A DNA stretch of 64,000 nt from Desulfobulbaceae bacterium (GTDB lineage Bacteria; Desulfobacterota; Desulfobulbia; Desulfobulbales; Desulfobulbaceae): contig JAFLKR010000051.1 in the NCBI GenBank assembly GCA_019163135.1, positions 48,904 to 112,903 of the forward strand, given 5' to 3'. The notes beneath the pieces were generated by a model, which searched no databases, was not told the DNA's origin, and saw nothing but the letters and a program-made list of their open reading frames with translations. Below, piece by piece: positions 29,343 to 40,185 of the stretch. Position 1 is the stretch's first letter. The number at the start of each line of letters is the position of its first letter. The position numbers were made by a program, and so were the translations under genes.

Positions 29343-30229
29343 CAACCAACAGCTATCTGCCCGATTTGGCAGAGTATCCTTATCAATCCCGTAGGTTCGA
29401 GATCGACGGTGGCCATAATATGGCCTACCTCGATGAAGGCGAAGGTCCGGCGGTGGTCATGGTGCATGGCAATCCTTCCTGGTCCTATCTGTACCGCAAT
29501 CTGGTCAGCGGCCTACGCGACCGCTATCGTTGCATTGTTCCCGATCATCTCGGCTGCGGTTTCTCCGATAAACCGGCGAATTACCCTTACCGGTTAAGTA
29601 ACCATATCGATAATCTCGAGCACTTGCTGGAAAAACTGGGCGTCAAACGCTGCATCCTGGTCGTCCATGATTGGGGCGGCGCCATCGGCATGGGTTGGGC
29701 GGGCCGCCATCCCGAACGGATCGTCGGCCTGGTGGTCCTGAATACCGCCGCGTTTCGGTCACCGCGGATTCCTCTGCGCATCGCCCTCTGCCGCTGGCCA
29801 ATCTTGGGCAGCCTGCTAGTTCGCGGGTTAAACGGCTTTGCCCGCGCCGCCACTTTTATGGCGGTGACCCGATCAATGCGGCCTGAAATCGCCAAGGGAT
29901 TTCTCGCCCCTTATAACAGTTGGCGCCATCGGATCGCAGTCCTCCGTTTTGTCGAAGATATCCCGATGGATGCGGGGCACCCTTCATGGACGACCCTGGT
30001 CGCGGTCGAATCAACACTGCCCTTGCTCCAGCAATTCCCGATGCTGCTGTGCTGGGGCGGTCACGATTTCTGTTTTAACAAAACTTTTTATGAGGAGTGG
30101 CGTACCCGCTTTCCCCAGGCTGAGGCGCATTATTTTCCGGATGCCGGCCATTATGTGCTGGAGGATAGTTTGCCCGAGATCCTGCCGCTCATCGATGGGT
30201 TCCTCGCGCGCACCACAAGTTGCGACTAA
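29339..30229 (+). CDS. oleB: OleB-like alpha/beta hydrolase (beta-lactone decarboxylase)
   Basis: The 296-residue protein belongs to the haloalkane-dehalogenase branch of the alpha/beta hydrolases. It shows VHGNPSWSYLYR near residue 42, the nucleophile Asp111 in VVHDWGGAIG (the family's nucleophile elbow with Asp instead of Ser) and His271 in DAGHYVLED. OleB opens and decarboxylates the cis-beta-lactone from OleC to give the internal cis-olefin. Translation starts at GTG 29339 within the oleA stop (GTGA), which couples the two. In some bacteria oleB is fused to oleC; here they are separate, adjacent and overlapping (TAATG). Confidence 0.9.
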   Translation: MTTNSYLPDLAEYPYQSRRFEIDGGHNMAYLDEGEGPAVVMVHGNPSWSYLYRNLVSGLRDRYRCIVPDHLGCGFSDKPANYPYRLSNHIDNLEHLLEKLGVKRCILVVHDWGGAIGMGWAGRHPERIVGLVVLNTAAFRSPRIPLRIALCRWPILGSLLVRGLNGFARAATFMAVTRSMRPEIAKGFLAPYNSWRHRIAVLRFVEDIPMDAGHPSWTTLVAVESTLPLLQQFPMLLCWGGHDFCFNKTFYEEWRTRFPQAEAHYFPDAGHYVLEDSLPEILPLIDGFLARTTSCD

Positions 30230-31854
30230 TGGATTACAATATTGCCAATGCGCTTCGTCGGGTAGCCGCAACCCAAGGAACACAAACAGCCCTGATTGCC
30301 AAAGAAGGTCGGCGCTGGCACCAGTGGTCGTTTGCCGAACTCCGGCAGCATAGCGAAGGCTTTGCCGCAGCCCTGCAAACAGCCGGGGTAGCGCAGGGCG
30401 ACCGGGTCATGCTGATGGTTAGGCCATCCCTGGAATTTATCTGCCTGACCTTTGCCCTTTTTCAACTGGGGGCGGTGGTCATTCTGATTGATCCGGGGAT
30501 GGGCTATAAAAACCTGTTGCGCTGCATCGGTGGTGTCCGACCTGATATCTTGGTCGGCATTCCCAAGGCGATCCTGTTCAGCCGCATTTTTCGAACCCCC
30601 TTTGCCACGGTCCGCAAACGAATCTGTGTCGGCCGTTCCCTGCTGAATCCCGGCAGTCGGATCGACCGCTTCATACGACTGGAGCCATTCCCGCACAGTT
30701 ATCAGGCCCAGGAGTCCGATCCGGCGGCGATCATCTTCACCACCGGATCCACCGGCCCACCCAAAGGGGTGTTATACACCCACGGCATCTTTCATGCCCA
30801 GTTGGGTATAATTCGCGATTATTATGGAATCGGCCCGGGCGATATCGATCAACCCGGATTTCCGCTCTTCGGTCTGTTTGCCACCGCCTTGGGCGCGACG
30901 GCAGTGATCCCCGATATGGACCCGACCCGTCCGGCCCAAGTCAATCCGGTAAAATTCGTCCGCACCCTCATTCGCCATCAGGTGAGCTATTCCTTCGGGT
31001 CACCGGCTATCTGGAATGTGGTCAGCCGTTACTGCCTGGAACGGCAGATTGTCCTGCCGGTCAAAAAAGTGCTGATGGCCGGAGCCCCGGTGTCAGGGGA
31101 ACTGGTGGAGCGCGTCCAACGGATTCTGCCGGCGGACAGCCAAATTTTCACCCCCTACGGCGCCACCGAGAGCTTGCCGGTCGCCTCCATTGAAGGGGAG
31201 GAAATCGTCCAGCAAACCTGGCCACTGACCCGGACGGGACGAGGGACCTGTGTCGGCCGAGCCCTCCCGGGGATCGGCATCCGCATCATCGCACCGGTTG
31301 ACGGGCCCATTGCTTCATGGTCGGAGGTGGTTGTGCTGTCACCGGGAACTATCGGTGAAATTGTGGTCCAAGGGCCGGTGGTTACCCGGTCCTATGTCAA
31401 CAATGCGAACGAAAACCAACAGGCTAAGATTTTCGAAGGCCAGGCCTTTTGGCACCGGATGGGCGACATGGGCTGGCTTGATGACCAGCAGCGGTTATGG
31501 TTTTGCGGGCGCAAAGCGCATCGGGTCCATACTGTTAAAGGCGTCCTGTATACAGTGCCCTGCGAGGCTATTTTCAATGAACATCCCCTGGTGAGGCGTT
31601 CTGCACTGGTCGGTCTCGGTGCCCCGGGAACGCAGCAACCGGTGATCGTAGTTGAACCCTGTGCAGCGATCAACAATCAGGCGCTGTTCTTTACCGAACT
31701 CCGTGGGTTGGCCCAGGCCAACAAACGGACCGAGGACATCGAATTGTTTTTGATCCATCCCGAATTCCCTGTGGACATTCGGCATAATGCCAAGATTTTT
31801 CGTGAAAAACTGACCGATTGGGCCTGCAGAAAATTGCAACTGCCCACAGGGTGA
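30229..31854 (+). CDS. oleC: OleC-like beta-lactone synthetase (AMP-ligase family)
   Basis: This is an ANL-superfamily enzyme of 541 residues from ATG 30229, which overlaps the oleB stop (TAATG). A TTG three codons upstream is possible. The P-loop IIFTTGSTGPPKGVLYTHG lies near residues 168-186, YGATES near 310 and GDMGWLDDQQRLWFCGRKAHR near 410-430. OleC adenylates 2-alkyl-3-hydroxyalkanoate and closes it to a beta-lactone with release of AMP. The usual C-terminal Lys motif of acyl-CoA ligases (PxTxSGKxxR) is not evident; the tail reads FPVDIRHNAKIFREKL. That fits OleC, which does not make a CoA ester. Confidence 0.9.
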   Translation: MDYNIANALRRVAATQGTQTALIAKEGRRWHQWSFAELRQHSEGFAAALQTAGVAQGDRVMLMVRPSLEFICLTFALFQLGAVVILIDPGMGYKNLLRCIGGVRPDILVGIPKAILFSRIFRTPFATVRKRICVGRSLLNPGSRIDRFIRLEPFPHSYQAQESDPAAIIFTTGSTGPPKGVLYTHGIFHAQLGIIRDYYGIGPGDIDQPGFPLFGLFATALGATAVIPDMDPTRPAQVNPVKFVRTLIRHQVSYSFGSPAIWNVVSRYCLERQIVLPVKKVLMAGAPVSGELVERVQRILPADSQIFTPYGATESLPVASIEGEEIVQQTWPLTRTGRGTCVGRALPGIGIRIIAPVDGPIASWSEVVVLSPGTIGEIVVQGPVVTRSYVNNANENQQAKIFEGQAFWHRMGDMGWLDDQQRLWFCGRKAHRVHTVKGVLYTVPCEAIFNEHPLVRRSALVGLGAPGTQQPVIVVEPCAAINNQALFFTELRGLAQANKRTEDIELFLIHPEFPVDIRHNAKIFREKLTDWACRKLQLPTG

Positions 31855-31956
31855 TAGTGGGGCGGATTCATTCAGTCTGAATGAAAAGGCGTAACCGTAG
31901 CAAGGGTGGTTAGGAAGGCCTGATTCTGGAAATGGAAGATTTGCAAGGCGTAAACA

Positions 31957-32961
31957 ATGGAAAAAGTTTTGGTGACCGGAGGTGGCGGGTTTATCGGTAA
32001 GGCTCTAGTTGGTGAGCTCGTCAAACGCGGGATCGCGGTCGCGGTGGTCGGGCGCAACCCTTATCCGGAACTAACAGCTTTGGGCGTGGAATGCTACCAG
32101 GGAGATATTCGCGACCTTACATTTCTTGAGCGGGTTATGGAAGGCAGGGATACGGTTTTTCACGCTGCCGCCAAGGCAGGTATTTGGGGTCCGCGAGAAG
32201 AATATTATTCGATCAATTTGACCGGTACAGTCAATGTTCTTACCGCTTGCCGGAGAAAAGGCGTACGGCAGTTGGTCTATACCTCGACCCCATCGGTGGT
32301 GTTTGACCAGAGCAGTATGGAAGGAGCGGACGAAACCGCACCTTATGCGCGAACACCACTATGCCATTACGCCGCCAGCAAAATCCTGGCTGAAAAAGAA
32401 GTGCTGGGGGCTCAATCGAACAATCTCAACACGATAGCCCTCAGGCCACATCTGGTTTGGGGCCCAGGGGATCATCACCTTGTGCCGCGATTACTCGAGC
32501 GAGGGAGAAACAGAACCCTGAAAATCGTCGGCAACGGAACGAATCGAGTGGATATCGCCTATATCGACAATGTCGTCCATGCCCATATCCTGGCGGCGGA
32601 CCACCTGCACGCCGGCGGATGTGGCGCCGGCCAGGCCTTTTTCATTGGCCAGGACGAGCCAGTGCTACTCTGGTCGTGGATCAACGAGTTGTTCGCCCGA
32701 ATGAACATTGCCCCGATAACCGCGAATGTGCCCTTTATCCTGGCCAGCGTTGCCGGGTTGGGATTGGAAATCCTCCACACCATGTTGCGCTCACGACAGG
32801 AACCGAAAATGACCCGGTTTGTCGCCCATCAGCTAGCGAAATCCCACTGGTTCTGTCATAACAAAGCCAAGCAATTACTCGGGTATCACCAGCAGGTAGC
32901 TACTGCTGAAGGGATGGATCGGCTGACCAGCTGGCTGCAGCAAACCGGAGCGGGGAAATAA
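31957..32961 (+). CDS. oleD: OleD-like NAD(P)H-dependent 2-alkyl-3-oxoalkanoate reductase
   Basis: The 334-residue extended short-chain dehydrogenase (3-beta-HSD/epimerase type) has VLVTGGGGFIGKALVGEL at residues 4-21 and the catalytic YAASK near 133-137. OleD reduces the OleA beta-keto acid to the 2-alkyl-3-hydroxy acid used by OleC. It is the last cluster gene, 102 bp after oleC, and it completes the oleABCD set in the order A, B, C, D. The next gene is the ATP synthase operon. A 280-bp gap follows. Confidence 0.9.
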   Translation: MEKVLVTGGGGFIGKALVGELVKRGIAVAVVGRNPYPELTALGVECYQGDIRDLTFLERVMEGRDTVFHAAAKAGIWGPREEYYSINLTGTVNVLTACRRKGVRQLVYTSTPSVVFDQSSMEGADETAPYARTPLCHYAASKILAEKEVLGAQSNNLNTIALRPHLVWGPGDHHLVPRLLERGRNRTLKIVGNGTNRVDIAYIDNVVHAHILAADHLHAGGCGAGQAFFIGQDEPVLLWSWINELFARMNIAPITANVPFILASVAGLGLEILHTMLRSRQEPKMTRFVAHQLAKSHWFCHNKAKQLLGYHQQVATAEGMDRLTSWLQQTGAGK

Positions 32962-33134
32962 GAGGATTACGGGGCGCCAAGGTCCGGTTTTTCGGCGGTT
33001 CGCGACGAATGAGAAACAGCGGGTCGAGCGCAGTGTTCCTTGCCGGAAAGGACAAAGCTTCCCATGCTTGTGACGGTTGGAAGACCCAGCAACAAGCATA
33101 ACTGACAAATCCTATAAATTATATTTAAAAAGAT

Positions 33135-33163
33135 TTGACAGCTGATGGATTTTTCAGTAGTTA
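33135..33163 (+). promoter_or_regulatory. Promoter candidate for the ATP synthase operon
   Basis: A perfect TTGACA lies at 33135-33140 with a poor -10 box 17 bp on (TAGTTA, 33158-33163), about 80 bp before the atpF' start. An A/T-rich stretch (33100-33133) lies just upstream and could act as an UP element. The weak -10 makes this tentative. Confidence 0.35.
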
Positions 33164-33241
33164 TCCTGAGCGGAAGATGAACCGCCATTCACTTGATTTG
33201 GCGGGTATTTGCCATATTTACAGTAATGAGGGGTAGTTAGT

Positions 33242-33673
33242 ATGATTTCGATTGATGTTACGATGCTGATGCACATGATCAACATGGTTGTATTGATGTT
33301 CGTCCTCAATGCAATTCTGTACAAGCCTGTGCTGGGCATCCTGGAAAAAAGGGCGCAGAAAATCGAATCCCTGAATGGCGATGTTGCGCAGTTTGAGCAA
33401 GATGCCCGTCAGCGTCAGGCCGAGTTGGATAAAAAAATGCGAGAGGCGAGCAATAAGGCAAAAAAAGCCTTAGATGGCGCCCGTGCCCAAGCCCAGGCCG
33501 CTGGAGCAGAGAAACTTGCGGTGATCCGCAAGGAAACCGATGGTGTGAAAGAAAAACAACTGGCCGATCTCAAGGCGCAAGTCGAGATCGCCAGGAAAGA
33601 CCTTCAGTTGAATACCGCTGGGTTTGCCCAGGCAATGGCAGGAAAGATTCTTGGAAGGAGTTTGGACGCATGA
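33242..33673 (+). CDS. atpF': ATP synthase F0 subunit b'
   Basis: This 143-residue protein has one N-terminal membrane helix (MHMINMVVLMFVLNAILYKPVL, about residues 9-30) and a long charged alpha-helical coiled coil, the shape of the peripheral stalk. It lacks the signal-like extension seen in the b subunit that follows, and together they form a b/b' heterodimer as in cyanobacteria and many Desulfobacterota. It overlaps atpF by 4 nt (ATGA). It heads a seven-gene operon. Confidence 0.88.
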   Translation: MISIDVTMLMHMINMVVLMFVLNAILYKPVLGILEKRAQKIESLNGDVAQFEQDARQRQAELDKKMREASNKAKKALDGARAQAQAAGAEKLAVIRKETDGVKEKQLADLKAQVEIARKDLQLNTAGFAQAMAGKILGRSLDA

Positions 33674-34401
33674 GAGCTCGGATCAAAACTTTATTAGGGT
33701 CGGTATTTCTAGCGATTCTGATCAGTGCAGCTCCTGCTGCACTTGTTTCAGCGAGTGAGAAGCCGGCTGCAGTCGAACACGGTGCAGTCAAGGCCGATGC
33801 GGTACATGGGGCGACGCCGGCAGCATCAACAACGGCTATTTCTCAGGATGCAACAACCGGGCATGCAACCGCAGCACAAGAGGGTGCCCATGGCGGTGGC
33901 TTAGCGAGTTCCTTGGCACCTGCCAAATTGAAAGATTTGTTTTGGCGTGCGGTTAACTTTCTCGCTTTGGTAGTGCTGCTGGTAAAGTTTGCAGGGAAGC
34001 CGATCAGTGCAGGGCTAAGCGGACGTCAGCAACAGATCAAGGACGACTTGGAAGACCTCACCAGGCGCCGTGATGAGGCTGAGCAATCCTACAAGGAATT
34101 CGAAGTGCGGCTCGCCGGCATGGAGCAGGAGATGGAGCGGATCGTGCAAAAAGCCATCGCCCAAGCCCAAAATGAGAAAGAACGGATACTGGCGGATGCC
34201 GAGAGAGCTGCGGAGGATATAAAACGCCAGGCCGAAGCGGCGGTGCAAGGAGAGTTGGAGGATGCTAAACGAACACTCCGAGACGAGGTTGCCGAACAGG
34301 CAGCCGCCATGGCTGAACAGTTGATCATCAGCAATTTGACCTCAGCGGATCAGATTGCCATCACCGAACAGTATCTTGAAAGAGTGGGTGCGGTACAGTG
34401 A
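33670..34401 (+). CDS. atpF: ATP synthase F0 subunit b
   Basis: At 243 residues this is longer than the usual 156-170. An N-terminal hydrophobic signal-like segment (about residues 7-27) is followed by an Ala/His/Thr-rich linker (to about 78), then a membrane helix (LFWRAVNFLALVVLLVKF, about 87-104) and a coiled coil to the end. It forms the peripheral stalk with b' and docks onto delta. The extra N-terminal segment may be a cleaved signal peptide that leaves a periplasmic tail. It overlaps the start of atpH (GTG 34398). Confidence 0.9.
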   Translation: MRARIKTLLGSVFLAILISAAPAALVSASEKPAAVEHGAVKADAVHGATPAASTTAISQDATTGHATAAQEGAHGGGLASSLAPAKLKDLFWRAVNFLALVVLLVKFAGKPISAGLSGRQQQIKDDLEDLTRRRDEAEQSYKEFEVRLAGMEQEMERIVQKAIAQAQNEKERILADAERAAEDIKRQAEAAVQGELEDAKRTLRDEVAEQAAAMAEQLIISNLTSADQIAITEQYLERVGAVQ

Positions 34402-34946
34402 GACATACAATATTAGCCCGACGATATGCCAAGGCGCTTTTTTCCCTGGGAAAAGAGCAGGACAAAGCGGAAGAATACAGTGCAATGCTGGGTGACATCG
34501 CCGCATTGTATAGTGAGAGCACTGCAGGATTGGGAGACGCGGTCACCAACCCCATGTATCCGCTTGACGTGCGCCAGAAGGTAATGGCTAAAATAGCCGA
34601 GCTCATTCAGGCGGACGCCATTATGACCAGTTTTCTCAACCTCTTGATCGAGAAAAAAAGAGCCGATATCTTACCCGATATTGCTTATGAAATGCAAGCG
34701 ATGGTGGATAAAGACCAGAACATCAGTCATGGTTCTATTGTCTCCGCTGTTGCGCTTGACAGTTCACTGTTGGGTAAGATTCAAACCACATTAGAAAAAT
34801 TAACAGGTAATCGAGTTATACTAGAAACCCAGGTTGATCCGTCCATTATAGGCGGCATAATTGCCAAGGTAGGTGACTTGGTGCTGGACGGAAGTATAAA
34901 GACGCAACTTAATGGATTAAAGGAATCTATCAAGGGGAGAGAATAG
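34398..34946 (+). CDS. atpH: ATP synthase F1 subunit delta
   Basis: The 182-residue protein has the OSCP/delta fold, with ILARRYAKALFSLGKEQDK at the N terminus and the C-terminal GGIIAKVGDLVLDGSIKTQL signature. Delta caps the alpha3-beta3 ring and ties it to the b/b' stalk. It starts at GTG overlapping the atpF stop (GTGA). The gap to atpA is 3 nt. Confidence 0.95.
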   Translation: MRHTILARRYAKALFSLGKEQDKAEEYSAMLGDIAALYSESTAGLGDAVTNPMYPLDVRQKVMAKIAELIQADAIMTSFLNLLIEKKRADILPDIAYEMQAMVDKDQNISHGSIVSAVALDSSLLGKIQTTLEKLTGNRVILETQVDPSIIGGIIAKVGDLVLDGSIKTQLNGLKESIKGRE

Positions 34947-34949
34947 TCA

Positions 34950-36473
34950 ATGCAGATCAAAGCCGAAGAAATTAGCCAGATTATTAAAGACCAAATCGCT
35001 GGCTATAAAAAAGATATTGACCTGAAGGAAACCGGAACCGTACTTTCTGTTGGTGACGGTATTGCCCGTGTATATGGAGTTGAAAACTGCCAGGCCATGG
35101 AACTCCTCGAGTTTCCTGGCAACATCTTTGGACTGGCCCTGAACCTTGAAGCAGATAACGTAGGTTGTGCAGTACTTGGCGACGTTCGAGACATCAAGGA
35201 AGGGGACATCGTCAAACGAACCGGTAAAATCGCCATGGTACCGGTCGGGCCTGAGATGGAAGGCCGGGTTGTTGATGGTATCGGCCAGCCTATCGATGGT
35301 AAGGGACCGATCACCGCCAAGGAATATCGCAAGATGGAAGTTATCGCCCCTGGCGTTATTGCCAGAAAAGGCGTTCATGAGCCCTGCTACACCGGCGCAA
35401 AAGCTGTTGACGCCATGACCCCAGTCGGCAAAGGGCAACGTGAGTTGGTTATTGGTGATCGACAGATCGGCAAGACTGCGCTTTGTGTAGACGCAATCAT
35501 TGCCCAGAAAAATACCGATGTGCATTGTATTTATGTCGCCATCGGCCAAAAGAAATCAACTGTAGCGTTGGTTGTGGAAAATCTGCGCAAGCATGGCGCC
35601 ATGGAATACACCACGGTGGTAGCGGCTTGCGCCTCAGATCCTGCCCCTATGCAGTATGTTTCCGCTTTCGCTGGATGCGCAATGGGCGAATATTTCCGGG
35701 ATAATGGTCAACATGCCTTGATCATCTACGATGATCTTTCCAAGCAGGCCGTTTCCTACCGCGAGCTTTCTCTGTTGCTCCGTCGTCCCCCCGGACGTGA
35801 AGCCTATCCCGGTGACATTTTCTTCAATCATTCACGGTTGCTGGAACGTGCTGCCAAATTAAACGATGCTCTTGGCGCCGGTTCACTGACTGCGTTGCCG
35901 ATCATTGAGACCCAGGCCGGTGACGTTTCCGCCTTTATTCCTACCAACGTAATTTCGATTACTGACGGTCAGGTATATCTGGAACCCAGCCTCTTCTTTG
36001 CCGGTGTTCGGCCAGCTATTAACGTCGGTCTTTCTGTTTCCCGCGTTGGTGGATCCGCCCAGGTAAAAGCGATGAAACAGGTTGCCGGTACGCTTCGACT
36101 CGACTTGGCCCAATATCGTGAACTCGCTGCTTTTGCAGGCTTTGGCTCTGATCTTGATGCTGCTACCCAGGCCCAGTTGACACGTGGTGCACGACTCGTC
36201 GAGATCTTGAAACAGCCACAATATCAGCCCCTACCCATGGAAAAGCAGGTTACCATCATTTTCGCCGGCACCAAAGGGTTTCTTGATAAATTCCCCGTCA
36301 ACACTCTCGCTGATTACGAGAATGAACTTTACGGATATATTGAGGCCAATGAACCCAGTATTTTTGGCGAACTTCGAGATAAGCAGGCCATCTCAGCCGA
36401 ATTGGAAGAGAAAATGAAAAAAACACTGGCATCCTTTGGTGAAACCTTCAAGGCTACAAAGGGCCTGAATTAA
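34950..36473 (+). CDS. atpA: ATP synthase F1 subunit alpha
   Basis: The 507-residue non-catalytic nucleotide-binding subunit is full length. Its P-loop GDRQIGKT is at residues 169-176 (usually GDRQTGKT; Ile replaces Thr), and the family signature [17 protein letters not shown] lies near 350. The N-terminal beta-barrel carries [13 protein letters not shown], the delta-docking helix. It contributes to the catalytic hexamer on the cytosolic side. A GGGGAGAGAA ribosome site lies inside the end of atpH. Confidence 0.98.
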   Translation: MQIKAEEISQIIKDQIAGYKKDIDLKETGTVLSVGDGIARVYGVENCQAMELLEFPGNIFGLALNLEADNVGCAVLGDVRDIKEGDIVKRTGKIAMVPVGPEMEGRVVDGIGQPIDGKGPITAKEYRKMEVIAPGVIARKGVHEPCYTGAKAVDAMTPVGKGQRELVIGDRQIGKTALCVDAIIAQKNTDVHCIYVAIGQKKSTVALVVENLRKHGAMEYTTVVAACASDPAPMQYVSAFAGCAMGEYFRDNGQHALIIYDDLSKQAVSYRELSLLLRRPPGREAYPGDIFFNHSRLLERAAKLNDALGAGSLTALPIIETQAGDVSAFIPTNVISITDGQVYLEPSLFFAGVRPAINVGLSVSRVGGSAQVKAMKQVAGTLRLDLAQYRELAAFAGFGSDLDAATQAQLTRGARLVEILKQPQYQPLPMEKQVTIIFAGTKGFLDKFPVNTLADYENELYGYIEANEPSIFGELRDKQAISAELEEKMKKTLASFGETFKATKGLN

Positions 36474-36491
36474 GCACAAGGGTAGACACTT

Positions 36492-37373
36492 ATGCCTGGA
36501 TTAAAGGATGTCAAAGATAAAATAAGCGGCGTAAAGAAAACCGCGCAGATTACTAAAGCCATGAACATGGTGGCTTCAGCTAAGTTGCGCGGTGCCCAGC
36601 AAAAGATGGAAGCCTTCCGTCCCTATGCTGGTAAATTCGCCGAGGCAATGCGCGATCTCTCCGGAGGCATCGATAGCGGTGACCTCCCACTGATGGAAGT
36701 TCGAGACGTCAAAACTGTTGAGATAGTCGTAGTGACCTCCGACAGAGGATTGTGCGGCAGTTTCAATGCCCACATCATAAAAACTGCGGAAAGACTCTGT
36801 AGACAATATGAAGCCGCCGGGAAAAAGGTAAGCTTTGTGACCGTCGGGAAGAAAGGAACGCAATCCCTCAAAAAATCAGGAAAACTGAGGCTTGCATTTA
36901 ACGATATCATGGGTTCGTTTCAAATGTTCAATGCCCGTGAAATTTCTCAGAATATTACAGAAGCCTTCCTTAATGGCGATAGTGATCAGGTTGATATAGT
37001 TTACGGTAGATTCTACTCCGTAGGTGTGCAAAAACCGGAACGAGAAGATTTGCTGCCGATTAAATCGTTAAGCGTTGATGAAGGCGGCACTTCCAGCAAA
37101 GGAGAGGTCTCTGGATCCTATACCTATGAGCCGGATCCTGGAGAAATTATGGAAGTTCTTCTTCCTCTCTTTTTAAACGTGCAGGTTTATCATGCCATGC
37201 TCGAAGTCGGTGCCAGTGAACACGCAGCTCGGATGACCGCCATGGACAATGCGACTAAAGCTTGCAAAGATATGATCAAGGATTTAACACGGCTTTACAA
37301 CAAAGCCCGTCAGGCAGCCGTTACGGGTGAACTGATGGACATCGTTGGTGGTGCCGAGGCACTTAAAGGATAA
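36492..37373 (+). CDS. atpG: ATP synthase F1 subunit gamma
   Basis: The 293-residue rotor shaft begins MPGLKDVKDKISGVKKTAQITKAM, the conserved N-terminal helix, and ends with the C-terminal signature ARMTAMDNATKACKDMI. The middle Rossmann-like part has VVTSDRGLCGSFN. It rotates inside the alpha3-beta3 ring and couples it to the c-ring. It lies 18 bp after atpA. Confidence 0.97.
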   Translation: MPGLKDVKDKISGVKKTAQITKAMNMVASAKLRGAQQKMEAFRPYAGKFAEAMRDLSGGIDSGDLPLMEVRDVKTVEIVVVTSDRGLCGSFNAHIIKTAERLCRQYEAAGKKVSFVTVGKKGTQSLKKSGKLRLAFNDIMGSFQMFNAREISQNITEAFLNGDSDQVDIVYGRFYSVGVQKPEREDLLPIKSLSVDEGGTSSKGEVSGSYTYEPDPGEIMEVLLPLFLNVQVYHAMLEVGASEHAARMTAMDNATKACKDMIKDLTRLYNKARQAAVTGELMDIVGGAEALKG

Positions 37374-37403
37374 TTCGTACCACAGGGTATTTTAATAGAT
37401 TAG

Positions 37404-38840
<1,437 letters not shown>

Positions 38841-38871
38841 TTCCTTTTACGCTGAAGCGAGGTAAGAGCAA

Positions 38872-39288
38872 ATGGCACAAATTCATTTAGAAGTTGTTAC
38901 TCCAAGTGGAGCAGTTGTCAGCGAAGGGGTCGATATCGTCACAGCCCCCGGCGTTGGCGGAGAGTTTGGTGTTCTGGCCAACCATGCGCCTTTTTTGAGT
39001 ACGATCAAAACAGGCACACTGACCTTTAAAAAGGACAAAACCATAAAGTATTTGATGGTGAGTGGTGGATTTGCCGAGGTATCCAGTAACAAAATCACCT
39101 TTCTGGTCGAAAGTGCTGAATTTGGGCAGGATATTGACGTGAATCGGGCGATGCGGGCCAAAGAACGGGCCGAACGACGCTTAGTACAAGCCCAGCAAGC
39201 AACCGAACGGGTTAATCGAATACGGGCGGAAGCTGCCTTGCAACGAGCAATGGCTCGGCTCAAAGTAGCAGAGATGACCCGTCATTGA
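38872..39288 (+). CDS. atpC: ATP synthase F1 subunit epsilon
   Basis: The 138-residue protein has the N-terminal beta sandwich ([18 protein letters not shown]) and the C-terminal two-helix domain rich in Arg and Ala that can inhibit ATP hydrolysis. It is the last gene of the operon and is followed 25 bp later by a strong terminator. No a, c or AtpI genes are present, so the F0 rotor genes lie elsewhere, as is common in Deltaproteobacteria. Confidence 0.96.
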   Translation: MAQIHLEVVTPSGAVVSEGVDIVTAPGVGGEFGVLANHAPFLSTIKTGTLTFKKDKTIKYLMVSGGFAEVSSNKITFLVESAEFGQDIDVNRAMRAKERAERRLVQAQQATERVNRIRAEAALQRAMARLKVAEMTRH

Positions 39289-39313
39289 CCGATATTTTCT
39301 CAATGTTTGTTTT

Positions 39314-39347
39314 AAAAGCCGCCTTTTTAAAAGGCGGCTTTTTTTTT
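39314..39347 (+). terminator. Intrinsic terminator of the ATP synthase operon
   Basis: AAAAGCCGCCTTT (39314-39326) pairs with AAAGGCGGCTTTT (39330-39342) around a 3-nt loop and continues into a nine-base T-run to 39347. It is 25 bp after the atpC stop, and a perfect class-I terminator in the right place. Confidence 0.92.
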
Positions 39348-39740
39348 GCTCAATAGCGCTTAACACTGGATCGCATATTTATTATTATATTGGCGATTAT
39401 GCTTTGAAAATTTCATTCGTGGCATTACAATCATATATTTTTGCCGTTAACTCACCAATATGGGGGTGCCACTTGGTGAGGCTGCCAGGTCTAAGGCCAT
39501 CGTAGAGGCGCTGCAGTTGAGTTAAGCCATGTTAGTCCTGCAGACATGCGTGGTCCAACCGTGTTTCTCGGTGAAGATAGTGGCCACCCCGTTATTTTCC
39601 GTAGAAGATTCCCCTTAGCGACAGTCAACTGTCATTGGTTCCTTGCAGTTTACGGTGCAGGACCTGCACTGAACCGCCTGATAGGCTAGAACGGTGATGT
39701 ACAAGTGGCGAACGGCCCGATCTATCACCACAAGGCAGAC
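39348..39740. other. Gene-free region after the ATP synthase terminator
   Basis: About 390 bp contain only short frames interrupted by stops on both strands. No RNA gene, terminal inverted repeats or transposase motif could be recognised. Because it leads into a broken gene at 39741, it may be more of the same decayed DNA. Confidence 0.35.
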
Positions 39741-40117
39741 CGGCGTCATCCCCTTTCCGGCTACAAAAATTTAGGCCGGTGGCTATCATGGCCGAAGGAC
39801 AGAAGTGAGTGCCCCTTGGGCTTATCATCTGGCCAAAAGTATCAAGTTGAACACCTTGGAAGTAAACAGGATGTCGCAGGAACTGCAGTAACGCGCTGAC
39901 TAAAGTTCTACCTCCGGAGGTCGCAACCGACTACCAAAAACTCGTCGCAACCTATGATGACGGGATCAATCGTTATGACAACGAGAAACAAGACCTTAAG
40001 AAAAAAGTTGAAGAAACCGCCTTGGCCAAACTTCACTATCTCTGGAGTGCCACCTCGGCTGACTGTTTCTCTCCCTCATTGCCTGGCGGCCATTCTACTA
40101 ACGCCACATCATCTTGA
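39741..40117 (+). pseudogene. Decayed DUF4337-like gene
   Basis: Two frames together recall the DUF4337 family of bacterial membrane-associated proteins. Frame one (39751-39891) reads WAYHLAKSIKLNTLEV, close to the family's conserved WAYxQAKSIKxxxxE core, but holds an in-frame TAG at 39772 and a TAA at 39889. Frame two (39893-40117) continues with VATDYQKLVATYDDGINRY followed by a Glu/Lys-rich helix, as expected next in the family. One frameshift near 39890 and the stop at 39772 would restore a protein. The N-terminal membrane helix and the C-terminal helices cannot be found intact. The family assignment is from memory of the core motif. Confidence 0.45.
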
Positions 40118-40185
40118 TCGCTGCAAGCTGAGTCGATCCTGACAATCACCTCTCCGAATCGTTCTTCAACCCGGCCCCCTCCCCT

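Noticed and set aside
21329..32961. Cluster read as an aryl polyene or carotenoid pathway
   Set aside because: No ammonia-lyase, glycosyltransferase, phytoene synthase or isoprenoid synthase is present, while all four ole genes are.
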